A DNA stretch of 33,286 bases from Candidatus Omnitrophota bacterium (GCA_026387265.1 JAPLLZ010000027.1:1-33286), one strand, 5' to 3'. Shown: positions 14,354 through 22,438, numbered from the stretch's first letter. Program-made: numbers and translations. Notes: a model not told the origin generated them from the sequence alone.

Positions 14354-15069
14354 AGATAAAATTAAGACAAATTGGAAATTGCGTTATTTTGGATTTAGGT
14401 GGACGTATAGATGTGGATGCAGCTAATTTGGTAGAGGTAGTCGGCCAATGCGTGCGCGACGGGTATCTGAACATCCTTTGTAATTTAGAGGGTATCCAGG
14501 TAGTCGATTATATGGGTATTTCGGTAATTGCGATTGCCTATAAAGAAGCAACTAATCATAATGGCCGGATGAAATTTGCAAATATCCCGGTACATCTAAG
14601 GGATATGTTTACCATTTCTGGCATGGATAGGGTAATGGAGATTTATGTTTGCGAAGATTTAGCTATCCAGAGTTTTAAAGAAGATAAGGCGATTGAGGAT
14701 ATTAAAAAAATGCAGCTGCGCCGTAGGTTTAAACGGCTGCCGGTTGACTTAAAGATAGAGTTAAAGTTTAAGAGAGATAATTCTCCAACATGCCTGAAGG
14801 TTGAAATGCTTAATTTAAGCGCAATAGGAGCTTTTATCTTTGGTTGTAGTAATTTTAAACTTGGGGATGATGTAATCTTGAAGATGAAACTTGCACCGGA
14901 TCCGGAAGTGTTAGAATTGGATGCCCGGGTAGTCTGGGTTCCGGATAAAGGGATTCAGCCGCATGAATATCCCGGGATCGGAGTAGAGTTTTTCGATATT
15001 ACTTCTAAGCATCAGCAGAAGCTGATTGAATTCATCGAACGTAATCTTTCCTCTATTTCTTCAGATTAA
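14347..15069 (+). CDS. STAS-PilZ two-domain protein, putative c-di-GMP effector
   Basis: 240 aa from ATG 14347, which overlaps the osmC stop. The track's 14293 start would add 18 residues read from inside osmC. Residues 1-110 form a STAS domain like anti-sigma-factor antagonists. At the usual DSSG phosphorylation site it reads VDYMGIS, so the phosphoserine is absent. Residues about 120-235 form a PilZ domain with RRRFKRLP (RxxxR) and LNLSAIGAFI ([D/N]xSxxG), the c-di-GMP binding signature. A plausible role is coupling c-di-GMP to a protein partner through STAS; the partner is unknown. Confidence 0.85.
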   Translation: MLEIKLRQIGNCVILDLGGRIDVDAANLVEVVGQCVRDGYLNILCNLEGIQVVDYMGISVIAIAYKEATNHNGRMKFANIPVHLRDMFTISGMDRVMEIYVCEDLAIQSFKEDKAIEDIKKMQLRRRFKRLPVDLKIELKFKRDNSPTCLKVEMLNLSAIGAFIFGCSNFKLGDDVILKMKLAPDPEVLELDARVVWVPDKGIQPHEYPGIGVEFFDITSKHQQKLIEFIERNLSSISSD

Positions 15070-15080
15070 TTTATTAGAAT

Positions 15081-15737
15081 ATGAAAAAACTAAAAAAACG
15101 CCCGCAGGCAGTTATTTTTGATATGGATGGAGTGATTATTGACTCTATGCCGTATCATTTTATTGCCTGGTATGAGGCTTTGCGCCCTTGGGGGATCAGG
15201 GTGAGTTGTTTTGAAGTTTACGCCCAGGAAGGTGAGCGTTGGGAGACTACTTTAAAAGAGTTGCTTAGGCGTAACAAGATTAAACCTACAGTCAAGGTTT
15301 TAAATACGATTTTTGCTTTACGCCAAAAGATATTTAAGCGTTATTTTAAACGTTTTATCTTTCTTGGTGCTTATGAGTTGCTGGTAGATTTAAAAAAGCG
15401 GGGGTTTTTGCTGGGATTGGTTACCGGTACTCCGCTGGAGGGAATAAAAAAAATTATGCCAGTCAAAATACTTAAACTGTTTACCGGGATAGTAGCCGGT
15501 AACCAGGTTAAAAACGGTAAGCCTCACCCTGAGCCATATCTTCGGGCAGCCAGCCTTTTGAAGATTGCGCCTGAATCTTGTTTAGTTATTGAAAATGCAC
15601 CTTTTGGTATTACTTCAGCTAAGCAGGCAGGGATGAGTTGTATTGCTGTTTCCACCAGCCTGCCGAAAGAGTATTTAACTGCTGCTGACTTGGTTGTAGA
15701 GAACTTAAGTCAGATTCTCACATTAATCCCGCTTTAA
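15081..15737 (+). CDS. HAD-superfamily phosphatase, beta-phosphoglucomutase-like
   Basis: 218 aa. HAD motif I is VIFDMDGVIIDSM (nucleophile and acid Asp), motif II is GLVTGTP, motif III Lys is in VKNGKPHPEPYL, and motif IV is VIENAPFGITSAKQAGM. The last has Glu-Asn where Glu-Asp is usual. The cap segment WYEALRPWGI places it in the phosphoglucomutase/phosphatase subgroup. The substrate is probably a small phosphorylated metabolite and cannot be specified. No Shine-Dalgarno sequence is apparent; the start is 11 bp after the previous stop. Confidence 0.88.
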   Translation: MKKLKKRPQAVIFDMDGVIIDSMPYHFIAWYEALRPWGIRVSCFEVYAQEGERWETTLKELLRRNKIKPTVKVLNTIFALRQKIFKRYFKRFIFLGAYELLVDLKKRGFLLGLVTGTPLEGIKKIMPVKILKLFTGIVAGNQVKNGKPHPEPYLRAASLLKIAPESCLVIENAPFGITSAKQAGMSCIAVSTSLPKEYLTAADLVVENLSQILTLIPL

Positions 15738-15782
15738 TTCCATATCTTGTTGCTACTCTTACGTTTTTATACTTGAAATCAT

Positions 15783-15811
15783 TTGCTTGGAAGTATTAGG
15801 TATGATAATAT
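15783..15811 (+). promoter_or_regulatory. Sigma-70-type promoter ahead of the GDT1-lpxK block
   Basis: TTGCTT at 15783-15788, a 17-bp spacer, then TAATAT at 15806-15811. A predicted start near 15818 leaves a leader of about 30 nt containing AAGGAG before ATG 15850. This is the only long spacer (112 bp) in the area and would start the envelope glycolipid operon. I looked for a manganese (yybP-ykoY) riboswitch and saw none. Confidence 0.55.
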
Positions 15812-15849
15812 ATTAACTTAAAAGCATTAATTTAAAAGAAGGAGTTAAT

Positions 15850-16122
15850 ATGGATTGGAAGGTCTTTGTGGCTACGTTTGGAGCGGTTTTCTTTGCAGAA
15901 TTAGCAGATAAAACTCAGTTAGTAGGTATTGGTATGGCGGCTAAAACCGGTAAGCCATTATCGGTTTGGCTGGGGTCAGTGAGTGCGTATGTTATTGTTA
16001 CCGTGATTTCGGTATTTCTTGGGTCAATTATGGCTAAATATATCCGGCCGGAGATGATTCGTTATATCGGAGCATCTTTATTCATTTGTATTGGAGCCCT
16101 GATGCTGCTTAAGGTGATTTAA
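15850..16122 (+). CDS. Half-size GDT1/UPF0016 family cation transporter
   Basis: 90 aa. One UPF0016 repeat with the signature FFAELADKTQLVGIGMAA (family consensus E-x-G-D-K-[TS]; Ala replaces Gly). It has three hydrophobic segments: residues 4-20, 38-62 and 70-89. Full-length members have two such repeats. Single-repeat bacterial forms presumably dimerise. Relatives export Mn2+ or exchange Ca2+/Mn2+ for protons at the inner membrane. AAGGAG precedes the ATG. lpxK follows after 4 bp. There is no second half-gene adjacent, so homodimerisation is expected. Confidence 0.88.
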   Translation: MDWKVFVATFGAVFFAELADKTQLVGIGMAAKTGKPLSVWLGSVSAYVIVTVISVFLGSIMAKYIRPEMIRYIGASLFICIGALMLLKVI

Positions 16123-16126
16123 GGTT

Positions 16127-17188
16127 ATGTTTTTAGCAAAAGAGTATCTTTATAATTTGGTTACCGGTAAAATTAAAGGCCCTCAGGGAGCTTTTTTAAG
16201 AGGGTGTTTATTTATTCTTTCTTTAGTTTATGGGTTGGGTGTTATTATCATTTCTGGTTTTTATAGAATAAAGCCTATTCAGCTTGGCGCCAAAGTAATC
16301 AGTGTTGGGAATATTACTTTGGGAGGTACAGGCAAGACTACTTTGGTAGAGTATTTATCGACCAAGTTAAGTTCCTCAGGTAATAAAGTAGCAATATTGA
16401 GCCGGGGCTATAAACGGAATTCTCGTTGTGCAGGCGCCCGGGGGATGGGCGATGAGCCGGCGATGTTGGCTAAGAAACTTCCGCAGGTACCAGTAGTAGT
16501 TGATAGAAACAGGATAAGGGCAGCGCAAGTGGCTATTCGAAATCATGCTTCAGGTATTTTAATATTGGATGATGGCTTGCAGCAATGGAGGATATTTAAA
16601 GATTTAGAGATAGTTGCTATTGACGCCGGGAATCCTTTTGGTAATTATCGTATGTTGCCTGCTGGTTTTTTACGTGAACCCCTGTCTGCTTTAAAGCGTG
16701 CTGATATCTTTGTATTAACTCAAGTTTATTCCGGTCAAGATTTGGATGCTTTAACTGCCAGGTTAAAGCGTATAAATTCCCGGGCTTTAATCGTAGAGTC
16801 AAGACATGCGGTTGTAGGGGTAAGCCAACTTGATCAACCAGATGAGCTTATTGCTCTGGAATTTCTTAGGGGTAAATCGGTAGCAATATTTTCTGGTATT
16901 GGTAATCCCGAAGGGTTTCAGAAATCTATCTGTGATTTAGGGATGAAGGTGATTAAATCCCATAGGTTTCAGGATCATTATGATTATACGCAGGCAGATA
17001 TTTTGCAGATTGTGCAGGAGGCTAAAGAAAATAGGTTGGATGCAGTGATTACCACTCAGAAGGATGCGGTTAAGATTAGAGATTTAGGGATTAAGGGGTT
17101 AGAAATACTAGTTTTGGAAATAAAACTAAGCATAATAAAAAATGAAGCAGAATTTGATCGCAGATTATATAAGCTGTATTCTTTTTAG
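16127..17188 (+). CDS. lpxK: Tetraacyldisaccharide 4'-kinase
   Basis: 353 aa. It phosphorylates the 4' position of the lipid A disaccharide at the inner membrane. The N-terminal membrane helix (about 25-46) is followed by VISVGNITLGGTGKTTLVEYL (Walker A, with Thr where Pro is common), AILSRGYKR, MGDEPAMLAKKLP, VVVDRNRIRA and ILDDGLQQW. The C-terminal domain carries FSGIGNPEGF, HYDYTQAD and TTQKDAVKI. The length is typical. It overlaps the acyltransferase gene by 47 nt, which suggests coupled synthesis of two consecutive lipid A enzymes. Confidence 0.95.
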   Translation: MFLAKEYLYNLVTGKIKGPQGAFLRGCLFILSLVYGLGVIIISGFYRIKPIQLGAKVISVGNITLGGTGKTTLVEYLSTKLSSSGNKVAILSRGYKRNSRCAGARGMGDEPAMLAKKLPQVPVVVDRNRIRAAQVAIRNHASGILILDDGLQQWRIFKDLEIVAIDAGNPFGNYRMLPAGFLREPLSALKRADIFVLTQVYSGQDLDALTARLKRINSRALIVESRHAVVGVSQLDQPDELIALEFLRGKSVAIFSGIGNPEGFQKSICDLGMKVIKSHRFQDHYDYTQADILQIVQEAKENRLDAVITTQKDAVKIRDLGIKGLEILVLEIKLSIIKNEAEFDRRLYKLYSF

Positions 17189-17873
17189 GGTAGCAAGTTT
17201 TTTTACATGTTTGCTACCCTTAAACTTTAGTCTTTTCTTAGGAAGAAGGCTGGGGGATCTGATTTATTTGTTTGACCGCCGGCATCGGGCGATTGCTTAT
17301 GCCAATATTAAAAAGACTGTTGCTGATAATTCGGATTATGCCTCAAGCGCCAGAATTACGCGTAAAACTTATCAAGCCTTTGGACAGAATCTGGTTGAGA
17401 TTTCTTTTATTCCCCGCATAAATAAACAGTATTTTGATAAGTATATTCAGATTGAGAATAAAAATTATATTAAGCAGGCTTTTGAAAGAGGCAAGGGATT
17501 AATTTTTCTTATTGTACATGAGGGTAACTGGGAGCTTTCCAATCTTATTTGTGCAAACTTGGGCATACCTTTTGTTTTATTTGTCCGTGATCAGGGTTTC
17601 CCCAGGTTAAATGCGCTACTTAATACCTATCGGCTTAAGCATGGAGCAAAAATCATTCATAAAGAAGCCGGAGTCAGGGAATTGATTGAGGTACTTAAGA
17701 ATAACCAATCAGTCGGCATGACTGTTGACCAGGGTGGTAAAAAGGGGCAGTTAGTTAACTTTTTTGGCAAAGAAGCTTCGATGTCGACAGGTGCGGTTAA
17801 AATGGCACTGAAGTATGATTGTGCGATAATTCCTGTTTTTAATTCTGGATCAGATGTTTACCGTAACCCGTAG
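17142..17873 (+). CDS. LpxL/HtrB-like lipid A acyltransferase, C-terminus lost by apparent frameshift
   Basis: 243 aa in this frame. An N-terminal hydrophobic segment (about 8-32) and LFLGRRLGDLIYLFDRRHR lead to the acyltransferase motif VHEGNWE (HX4E), then RDQGFPRLNALL and DQGGKKGQLVNFFGK. Family members continue about 60 residues further, ending in NL-x-R-I-x-x-YEKYIR-x-YPHEWLW. Here the frame ends at NSGSDVYRNP. The missing terminus (DLHHNLQRLINLYEKYIRQY) is present in the next frame as the start of the downstream ORF. The true gene is therefore probably a fusion split by a +1 change near the T5 run at 17836-17840. Function: secondary acylation of lipid A. Confidence 0.85.
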   Translation: MKQNLIADYISCILFRVASFFTCLLPLNFSLFLGRRLGDLIYLFDRRHRAIAYANIKKTVADNSDYASSARITRKTYQAFGQNLVEISFIPRINKQYFDKYIQIENKNYIKQAFERGKGLIFLIVHEGNWELSNLICANLGIPFVLFVRDQGFPRLNALLNTYRLKHGAKIIHKEAGVRELIEVLKNNQSVGMTVDQGGKKGQLVNFFGKEASMSTGAVKMALKYDCAIIPVFNSGSDVYRNP

Positions 17874-19032
17874 CGCAGATTCTGGAAATGATCTCCATCA
17901 TAATTTACAAAGATTAATTAATCTTTATGAAAAATATATCCGGCAGTATCCACATGAATTCCTTTGGACTTATAAGATATATAAGTACAGCAAGGAAAGA
18001 GAGGTTTTAATTATTTCAGATGGTAAGACCGGGCATTTACGCCAATCTGAGGGAGCAGCGAAGTTAATCATTCAGCAGTTAGCAGTCCGTGGGATAAGGG
18101 CTCGATTGATTATGCGCGAAGTAAAATTTCGCTCAACTTTATCAGGTTATTTTTTGGGTTGGATGGCTAAATTTAGCGGTAAATACCAGGGGCACGGCTG
18201 CGGGATGCGTTATTTGCGCCATGCTTTAAATCCTAAAAGTTGGCAGGAATTAATGAATTCCAGGCCGGATATTGTTATTTCCGCAGGGAGCTCTACTGGT
18301 GTGGTTAATTATCTTTTGGCCAAAGAAAATCAGGCTAAATCTGTGGTGTTGATGCGGCCGGGGAACTTAAGTTTGAGAAAAATTAATTTAGTAATTATCC
18401 CTCGCCATGACAAGCCGCCTAAGAGAAGTAATGTGGTAATTACTGAAGGAGCGCTTAATTTAATCGATAAAGAGTATTTAATTCAAAGAACTAAGAGCCT
18501 AGAGCAGTCCGGGTTACTGCAGGGTCGGCTACTTAATTCCTGTATCGGAGTATTGATTGGAGGTAATAGCAAGAAATTTTCTCTGAGTCCAGAGGCTGTT
18601 GTGGGTTTAATAAAAGAAATTAAGAAATCCGCCGAAGATTTAGATGCGGATATTCTGATTTCGACATCCCGCCGGAGTTCTTTGGAAGTAGAGGAAGTTA
18701 TTAAAAATGAGTTTGCTAATTATGCGCGTTGTAAACTTCTAGTGATTGCGCGCCAGAATAGCAACCCGGATGTTGTAGGCGGGATACTGGGGTTAAGTAG
18801 TGTAATCGTTATTTCTCCGGATAGTATCTCTATGGTTTCTGAAGCGGTGAGTGCCGAAAAATATGTGGTAGTTTTTAAGTCCGATAATCTTAGTGCTAAG
18901 CACCAGAATTTTCTGAAGAACTATCAAAATAAAAAGTATATCTATATGGAGCAGGCTAAAAATTTATCTTTACGGATTAATCAATTACTGCAAGATAAGC
19001 CGCAGATTAATTCTCCAAAAGATAAAATTTAA
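17854..19032 (+). CDS. ELM1-like (DUF1022) glycosyltransferase carrying the acyltransferase C-terminus
   Basis: 392 aa in this frame. Residues 1-50 are not ELM1 but the end of a LpxL-type acyltransferase (NLQRLINLYEKYIRQYPHEF, FLWTYKIYKYS). From residue 52 the ELM1-like domain runs: VLIISDGKTGHLRQSEGAAK, ISAGSSTGVVNYLLA, SVVLMRPGNLSLRKINLVII, HDKPPKRSNVVITEGALN, GVLIGGNSKKF, STSRRSS and ISPDSISMVSEAV. Members of this family are GT-B fold proteins linked to envelope glycolipids or, in plants, mitochondrial fission. ATG 17854 has no Shine-Dalgarno sequence and lies inside acyltransferase homology, so it is not a natural gene start. Confidence 0.82.
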   Translation: MFTVTRSADSGNDLHHNLQRLINLYEKYIRQYPHEFLWTYKIYKYSKEREVLIISDGKTGHLRQSEGAAKLIIQQLAVRGIRARLIMREVKFRSTLSGYFLGWMAKFSGKYQGHGCGMRYLRHALNPKSWQELMNSRPDIVISAGSSTGVVNYLLAKENQAKSVVLMRPGNLSLRKINLVIIPRHDKPPKRSNVVITEGALNLIDKEYLIQRTKSLEQSGLLQGRLLNSCIGVLIGGNSKKFSLSPEAVVGLIKEIKKSAEDLDADILISTSRRSSLEVEEVIKNEFANYARCKLLVIARQNSNPDVVGGILGLSSVIVISPDSISMVSEAVSAEKYVVVFKSDNLSAKHQNFLKNYQNKKYIYMEQAKNLSLRINQLLQDKPQINSPKDKI

Positions 19033-19069
19033 AAGTTGTAGAGGGTTTAAACAAGATACTATGAGCCTC

Positions 19070-19125
19070 GTTGTTTCTCATGATATTTAGTTATAGGGGT
19101 GCAATGGGGTAAAAGTAAGATAAGG
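19070..19125. repeat. Dispersed 55-bp repeat, copy G1
   Basis: GTTGTTTCTCAT, then GATATTTAGTTATAGGG, then GCAATGGGGTAAAAG and ATAAGG. A diverged copy (G2) at 25594-25649 aligns along the whole length with one or two small gaps. Both lie between the end of one operon segment and the start of the next. Upstream ATGAG can pair with the CTCAT. The ATAAGG of G1 forms part of the Shine-Dalgarno sequence for the following gene. Confidence 0.5.
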
Positions 19126-19136
19126 AGATGTAGCGG

Positions 19137-21230
19137 GTGAAAATATTACAAATATTACCAGAACTTAATGTTGGCGGGGTTGAAACCGGCACACTGGATC
19201 TTTCCAAATATTTGGTTCGCCTGGGGCATAAATCTGTAGTGGTTTCTGCCGGGGGAGCCTTAGTTAAAGAATTAGAGGCTGGCGGGGCTAAGCATTATAT
19301 TCTGGCAGTAAATAAGAAATCGATTATTTCCATGTTTAAGCAGGTTCCCAAATTAGTGGAAATAATTAAAAAAGAAGAAATTGATATTGTGCATGCTCGT
19401 TCAAGGGTCCCGGCTTGGATTGCTTTTTTTGCCTGCCGCCAAACTCGGGCAATATTAGTTACTACTTGTCATGGTTATTATAAAAAACATTTTTTTAGCG
19501 TAGTCATGGGATGGGCAAAAAGAGTAATTGTACTAAGTAACGTAATTGCCCGGCACATGATTGAAGATTTCTCTGTGCCGCATGATCGGATTAAACTTGT
19601 TCCACGTAGTGTGGATTTGGAAAAATTTAAATATTTGGATCCGAAAAAAAAGAGAAAAGAAGATTTTAATGTCGGCATTATCGGTCGGATCACTCCTTTA
19701 AAAGGGCACCTGCATTTTATTAAAGCAATGGCGCGTATTTCCAGGTTGGTCCCCCGCTTAAAGATTTGGATTGTCGGGGATGCTCTGGCTTCTAAGGAGG
19801 CGTATAAAGAAGAGCTGCAGATTTTAGTGCGCCGGTTGGGTTTATGGCATTGTACGGAGTTTTTGGGTACGCAGCGGGATATCCCCGGGATATTAGAGCA
19901 TTTGGATCTAGTGGTTTTAGCCACGACTACCCACGAGGCTTTTGGCCGGGTAGTGGTTGAGGCACAAGCCGCTGGCGTTCCAGTGGTGGCCACGAAAGTC
20001 GGGGGAGTAATTGATATTATTGAGGATGGTAAAAATGGGCTATTGGTGCCTCCGGCAGATGCTAAGTGTATGGCCGAGGCAATCATGCGTATCTATAAAG
20101 ATGCGCAATTTGCCAGGGATCTGGCGGAAAATGCTTATGCCAAGGTTAAAGAAAAATACAATGTGGAATTGATGGTAAAAAATACCTTAGATGTATACCG
20201 GGAAGTTTTAAATAATTTTAAAATTCTGGTAATTAAATTTAGTTCTTTGGGGGATGTGATTCTTTCTACGGCGGCGCTGCGGGCGATCCGGGAAAAGTTT
20301 CCTCAAAACAATTATAAAATAAGCTTTTTAGTCGGGGAAGAATCCAAAGATATACTTCTGCGGTGTCCATATATCGATGAATTGCTGGTTTGTGATTTAA
20401 AAAATAAAGATAAAGGCCTGGCTGGCTTATGGAATATCGGGCGTATTTTAAGAAAAAAGAATTTTGATTTGGTTATTGATTTACAGAATAGCCGTGCCAG
20501 CCATATTTTAGCTTACTTGAGCGGCTGCATTAACCGTTATGGCTATAATAATAAGAAATTTTCTTTCCTGCTCAATCATACTATTTCTGACCAGAAGCCA
20601 GCGATTGATCCGGTTACTCATCAGTTCAGAGTTTTAAAAATGCTGGGGATTGATTTATTAAATAATGCCTTGGAGCTTTGGCCATCCAATGAAGATCAAA
20701 AAGCAATAGATGAATTGCTCAACGCCCAATGGTTAAGTCAGGCGCAGAAGGTGGTAGGTATTAATATTAGCGCTTCTCAAAGATGGGGCACTAAACTTTG
20801 GCCGTTGGAATATCTAGTCTGCTTATGTGAAGAGTTGGGATTGAAGGATATCCGTGTGATTATTACCGGCACGGCTAGTGATCAGGCGATGGCGAGCATG
20901 CTGATTAATTCCTTAAAGAATACGAAAATTATCAATGCTTGTGGAAAAACGAATATTAATGAATTGGCGGTGTTAATTAAGAAATGCCAGGTTTTTATCT
21001 CCGCTGATTCTTCGCCTTTACATATTGCTTCTTGCGTCGGTACTCCGTTTATTGCCTTGTTTGGCCCTACTGATGCCCGCCGGCATCTTCCGCCTGGAAA
21101 GAATTATGTGGTGATGGATAAAAAATTGCCCTGCAGCCCTTGCTATAAAACTAAATGCCGTACTAAGCGCTGCATGATGCAGATTAGCCCGGCGGAAGTG
21201 TTTGAGGCGGTAATGAAGTTGTTGAAATAA
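19137..21230 (+). CDS. GT4-GT9 fusion glycosyltransferase
   Basis: 697 aa with two complete modules. Residues 1-360 are a GT4 enzyme: LPELNVGGVETGTLDLSKYL, DIVHARSRVPAW, VTTCHGYY, IIGRITPLKGHLHFI and EAFGRVVVEAQAAGVPVVA, followed by GLLVPP. Residues 365-697 are a GT9 (heptosyltransferase-type) enzyme: LVIKFSSLGDVILSTAALRA, FDLVIDLQNSRASH, GTKLWPLEYL, FISADSSPLHIASCVGTP, FGPTDARRHLPPG and a terminal cysteine set CSPCYKTKCRTKRC. It starts at GTG with AAGGAG nine bases upstream. It probably adds two successive core sugars to lipid A-Kdo at the inner membrane. Sugar specificities cannot be read from sequence. Confidence 0.9.
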   Translation: MKILQILPELNVGGVETGTLDLSKYLVRLGHKSVVVSAGGALVKELEAGGAKHYILAVNKKSIISMFKQVPKLVEIIKKEEIDIVHARSRVPAWIAFFACRQTRAILVTTCHGYYKKHFFSVVMGWAKRVIVLSNVIARHMIEDFSVPHDRIKLVPRSVDLEKFKYLDPKKKRKEDFNVGIIGRITPLKGHLHFIKAMARISRLVPRLKIWIVGDALASKEAYKEELQILVRRLGLWHCTEFLGTQRDIPGILEHLDLVVLATTTHEAFGRVVVEAQAAGVPVVATKVGGVIDIIEDGKNGLLVPPADAKCMAEAIMRIYKDAQFARDLAENAYAKVKEKYNVELMVKNTLDVYREVLNNFKILVIKFSSLGDVILSTAALRAIREKFPQNNYKISFLVGEESKDILLRCPYIDELLVCDLKNKDKGLAGLWNIGRILRKKNFDLVIDLQNSRASHILAYLSGCINRYGYNNKKFSFLLNHTISDQKPAIDPVTHQFRVLKMLGIDLLNNALELWPSNEDQKAIDELLNAQWLSQAQKVVGINISASQRWGTKLWPLEYLVCLCEELGLKDIRVIITGTASDQAMASMLINSLKNTKIINACGKTNINELAVLIKKCQVFISADSSPLHIASCVGTPFIALFGPTDARRHLPPGKNYVVMDKKLPCSPCYKTKCRTKRCMMQISPAEVFEAVMKLLK

Positions 21231-21257
21231 ACAGAAGGTGTCGGGAGTGAATAGATT

Positions 21258-21301
21258 TAAGCCGTAAGTCTTAAGTTGTAAGCTTAAAGCTTACAACTAA
21301 T
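21258..21301. repeat. TAAGTCTTAAG repeat, copy C2, with perfect hairpin
   Basis: AAGCCGTAAGTCTTAAGTTG leads into a perfect 12-bp inverted repeat, AGTTGTAAGCTT-a-AAGCTTACAACT. It matches the repeat nested in B2 (11859-11900). It occupies the gap between the GT4-GT9 fusion and the next GT4 gene. Confidence 0.7.
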
Positions 21302-21330
21302 TTAACGTGTTAATTAAAGAAAAAAGTGCG

Positions 21331-22437
21331 ATGAATATACTTTTTATTGCTAACCATCTTAATGTAGGCGGTATAACCAGCTATTTATTTACTTTGGCCA
21401 GTGGGCTTAAGAATAAGGGGCATGAGGTTTATCTGGCCTCCAGCGGCGGAGAGCTAGAAGAAAAATTTATTCAATCCGGAATTAAAATTTTAAAAGTATC
21501 TTTAAAAACAAAAAATGAAGTTAGTCCGAAGATATTTTTTAGCTTTTGGAAGCTAAAAAAGATTATCCGTAAATACAATATTGACTTAATCCATTCGCAT
21601 AGCCGCACTACTCAGGTTTTAGGTGATTGGCTGGGCCGTGTTTTAGTTAAGCCGCATATTTTTACCTGCCATGGTTTTTTTAAACCAAAATTATTCCGGA
21701 GGATTTTTGGTTGCTGGGGGAGGAAAGTAATTGTGATCAGCCAGCAGGTAAAAGAGCACTTAATCGCGGATTTTAAGCTCAATGAAAATAAAATCAGCGT
21801 TATTCATAACGGTATAGACACAAAAAAATTTGGTGATTATTCTCGACGCGATAATCTGCGTGCGCAGTTAGGCATGCAGAATGATTTTATCGTAGGCATT
21901 ATTGCCCGTTTATCCGATGTTAAGGGCCATATTTATCTTATTCAAGCGTTACCGCAAGTCATGAAGAAATTTCCAAACACTAAGTTGTTGATTGTCGGCC
22001 AGGGAAAGACTAGGGATGTTTTGTTTAAAAAATCACGGGATTTAGGCCTGGAACAAAATATTATATTTATTCCGGAAGCTAAAAATACGCAAGAGTTGTT
22101 GGCGGCGATGGATATTTTTGTGATGCCTTCATTACAGGAGGGGTTAGGATTAGCTTTAATGGAGGCAATGGCGCAGGGGCTGGCGGTAGTGGGTTCAGCC
22201 GTAGGAGGAATTAAAACCTTGATTCAGGATAAACAGAATGGTTTGTTAGTTGAGCCGGCAAATGTTGCGGCTTTGTCGCAAGCCATTATTGTGTTATTGG
22301 GCGATTTGCAGTTACGCCGTAATTTAGGTGCTCAGGCCCGTAAATTTATTTGTGCTAATTTTTCTCAAGTGGAAATGGTGGATAAGACTGAAATTATTTA
22401 TCAGGAGTCTTTAAATAATATCCAGACAGGAGCATAA
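21331..22437 (+). CDS. Family 4 glycosyltransferase
   Basis: 368 aa from ATG 21331. The track's GTG 21307 adds eight residues and is not preceded by a ribosome binding site. MNILFIANHLNVGGITSYLF matches the start of the GT4 module next door. Other landmarks are DLIHSHSRTTQVL, FTCHGFF, SVIHNGIDTKKF, GIIARLSDVKGHIYLI and PSLQEGLGLALMEAMAQGLAVVGSAVGG (the E-x7-E donor-binding region), then GLLVEP. It is a retaining GT-B enzyme, probably for the LPS core. AGGAG at its very 3' end serves the next gene. Confidence 0.9.
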   Translation: MNILFIANHLNVGGITSYLFTLASGLKNKGHEVYLASSGGELEEKFIQSGIKILKVSLKTKNEVSPKIFFSFWKLKKIIRKYNIDLIHSHSRTTQVLGDWLGRVLVKPHIFTCHGFFKPKLFRRIFGCWGRKVIVISQQVKEHLIADFKLNENKISVIHNGIDTKKFGDYSRRDNLRAQLGMQNDFIVGIIARLSDVKGHIYLIQALPQVMKKFPNTKLLIVGQGKTRDVLFKKSRDLGLEQNIIFIPEAKNTQELLAAMDIFVMPSLQEGLGLALMEAMAQGLAVVGSAVGGIKTLIQDKQNGLLVEPANVAALSQAIIVLLGDLQLRRNLGAQARKFICANFSQVEMVDKTEIIYQESLNNIQTGA

Positions 22438-22438
22438 A

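Noticed and set aside
15738-15849. Manganese riboswitch before the GDT1-type transporter
   Set aside because: Only a promoter-like pair and a Shine-Dalgarno sequence are visible. The conserved yybP-ykoY loops are not recognisable, and the predicted leader is only about 30 nt.
17854-17856. Independent start codon for the ELM1-like gene
   Set aside because: The ATG lies inside acyltransferase homology, lacks a ribosome binding site, and would add about 50 foreign residues to ELM1.
19478-20086. 202-aa minus-strand ORF, the longest antisense ORF
   Set aside because: Lies wholly within the GT4 module of the GT4-GT9 gene. Its composition is that of a reverse-strand shadow.
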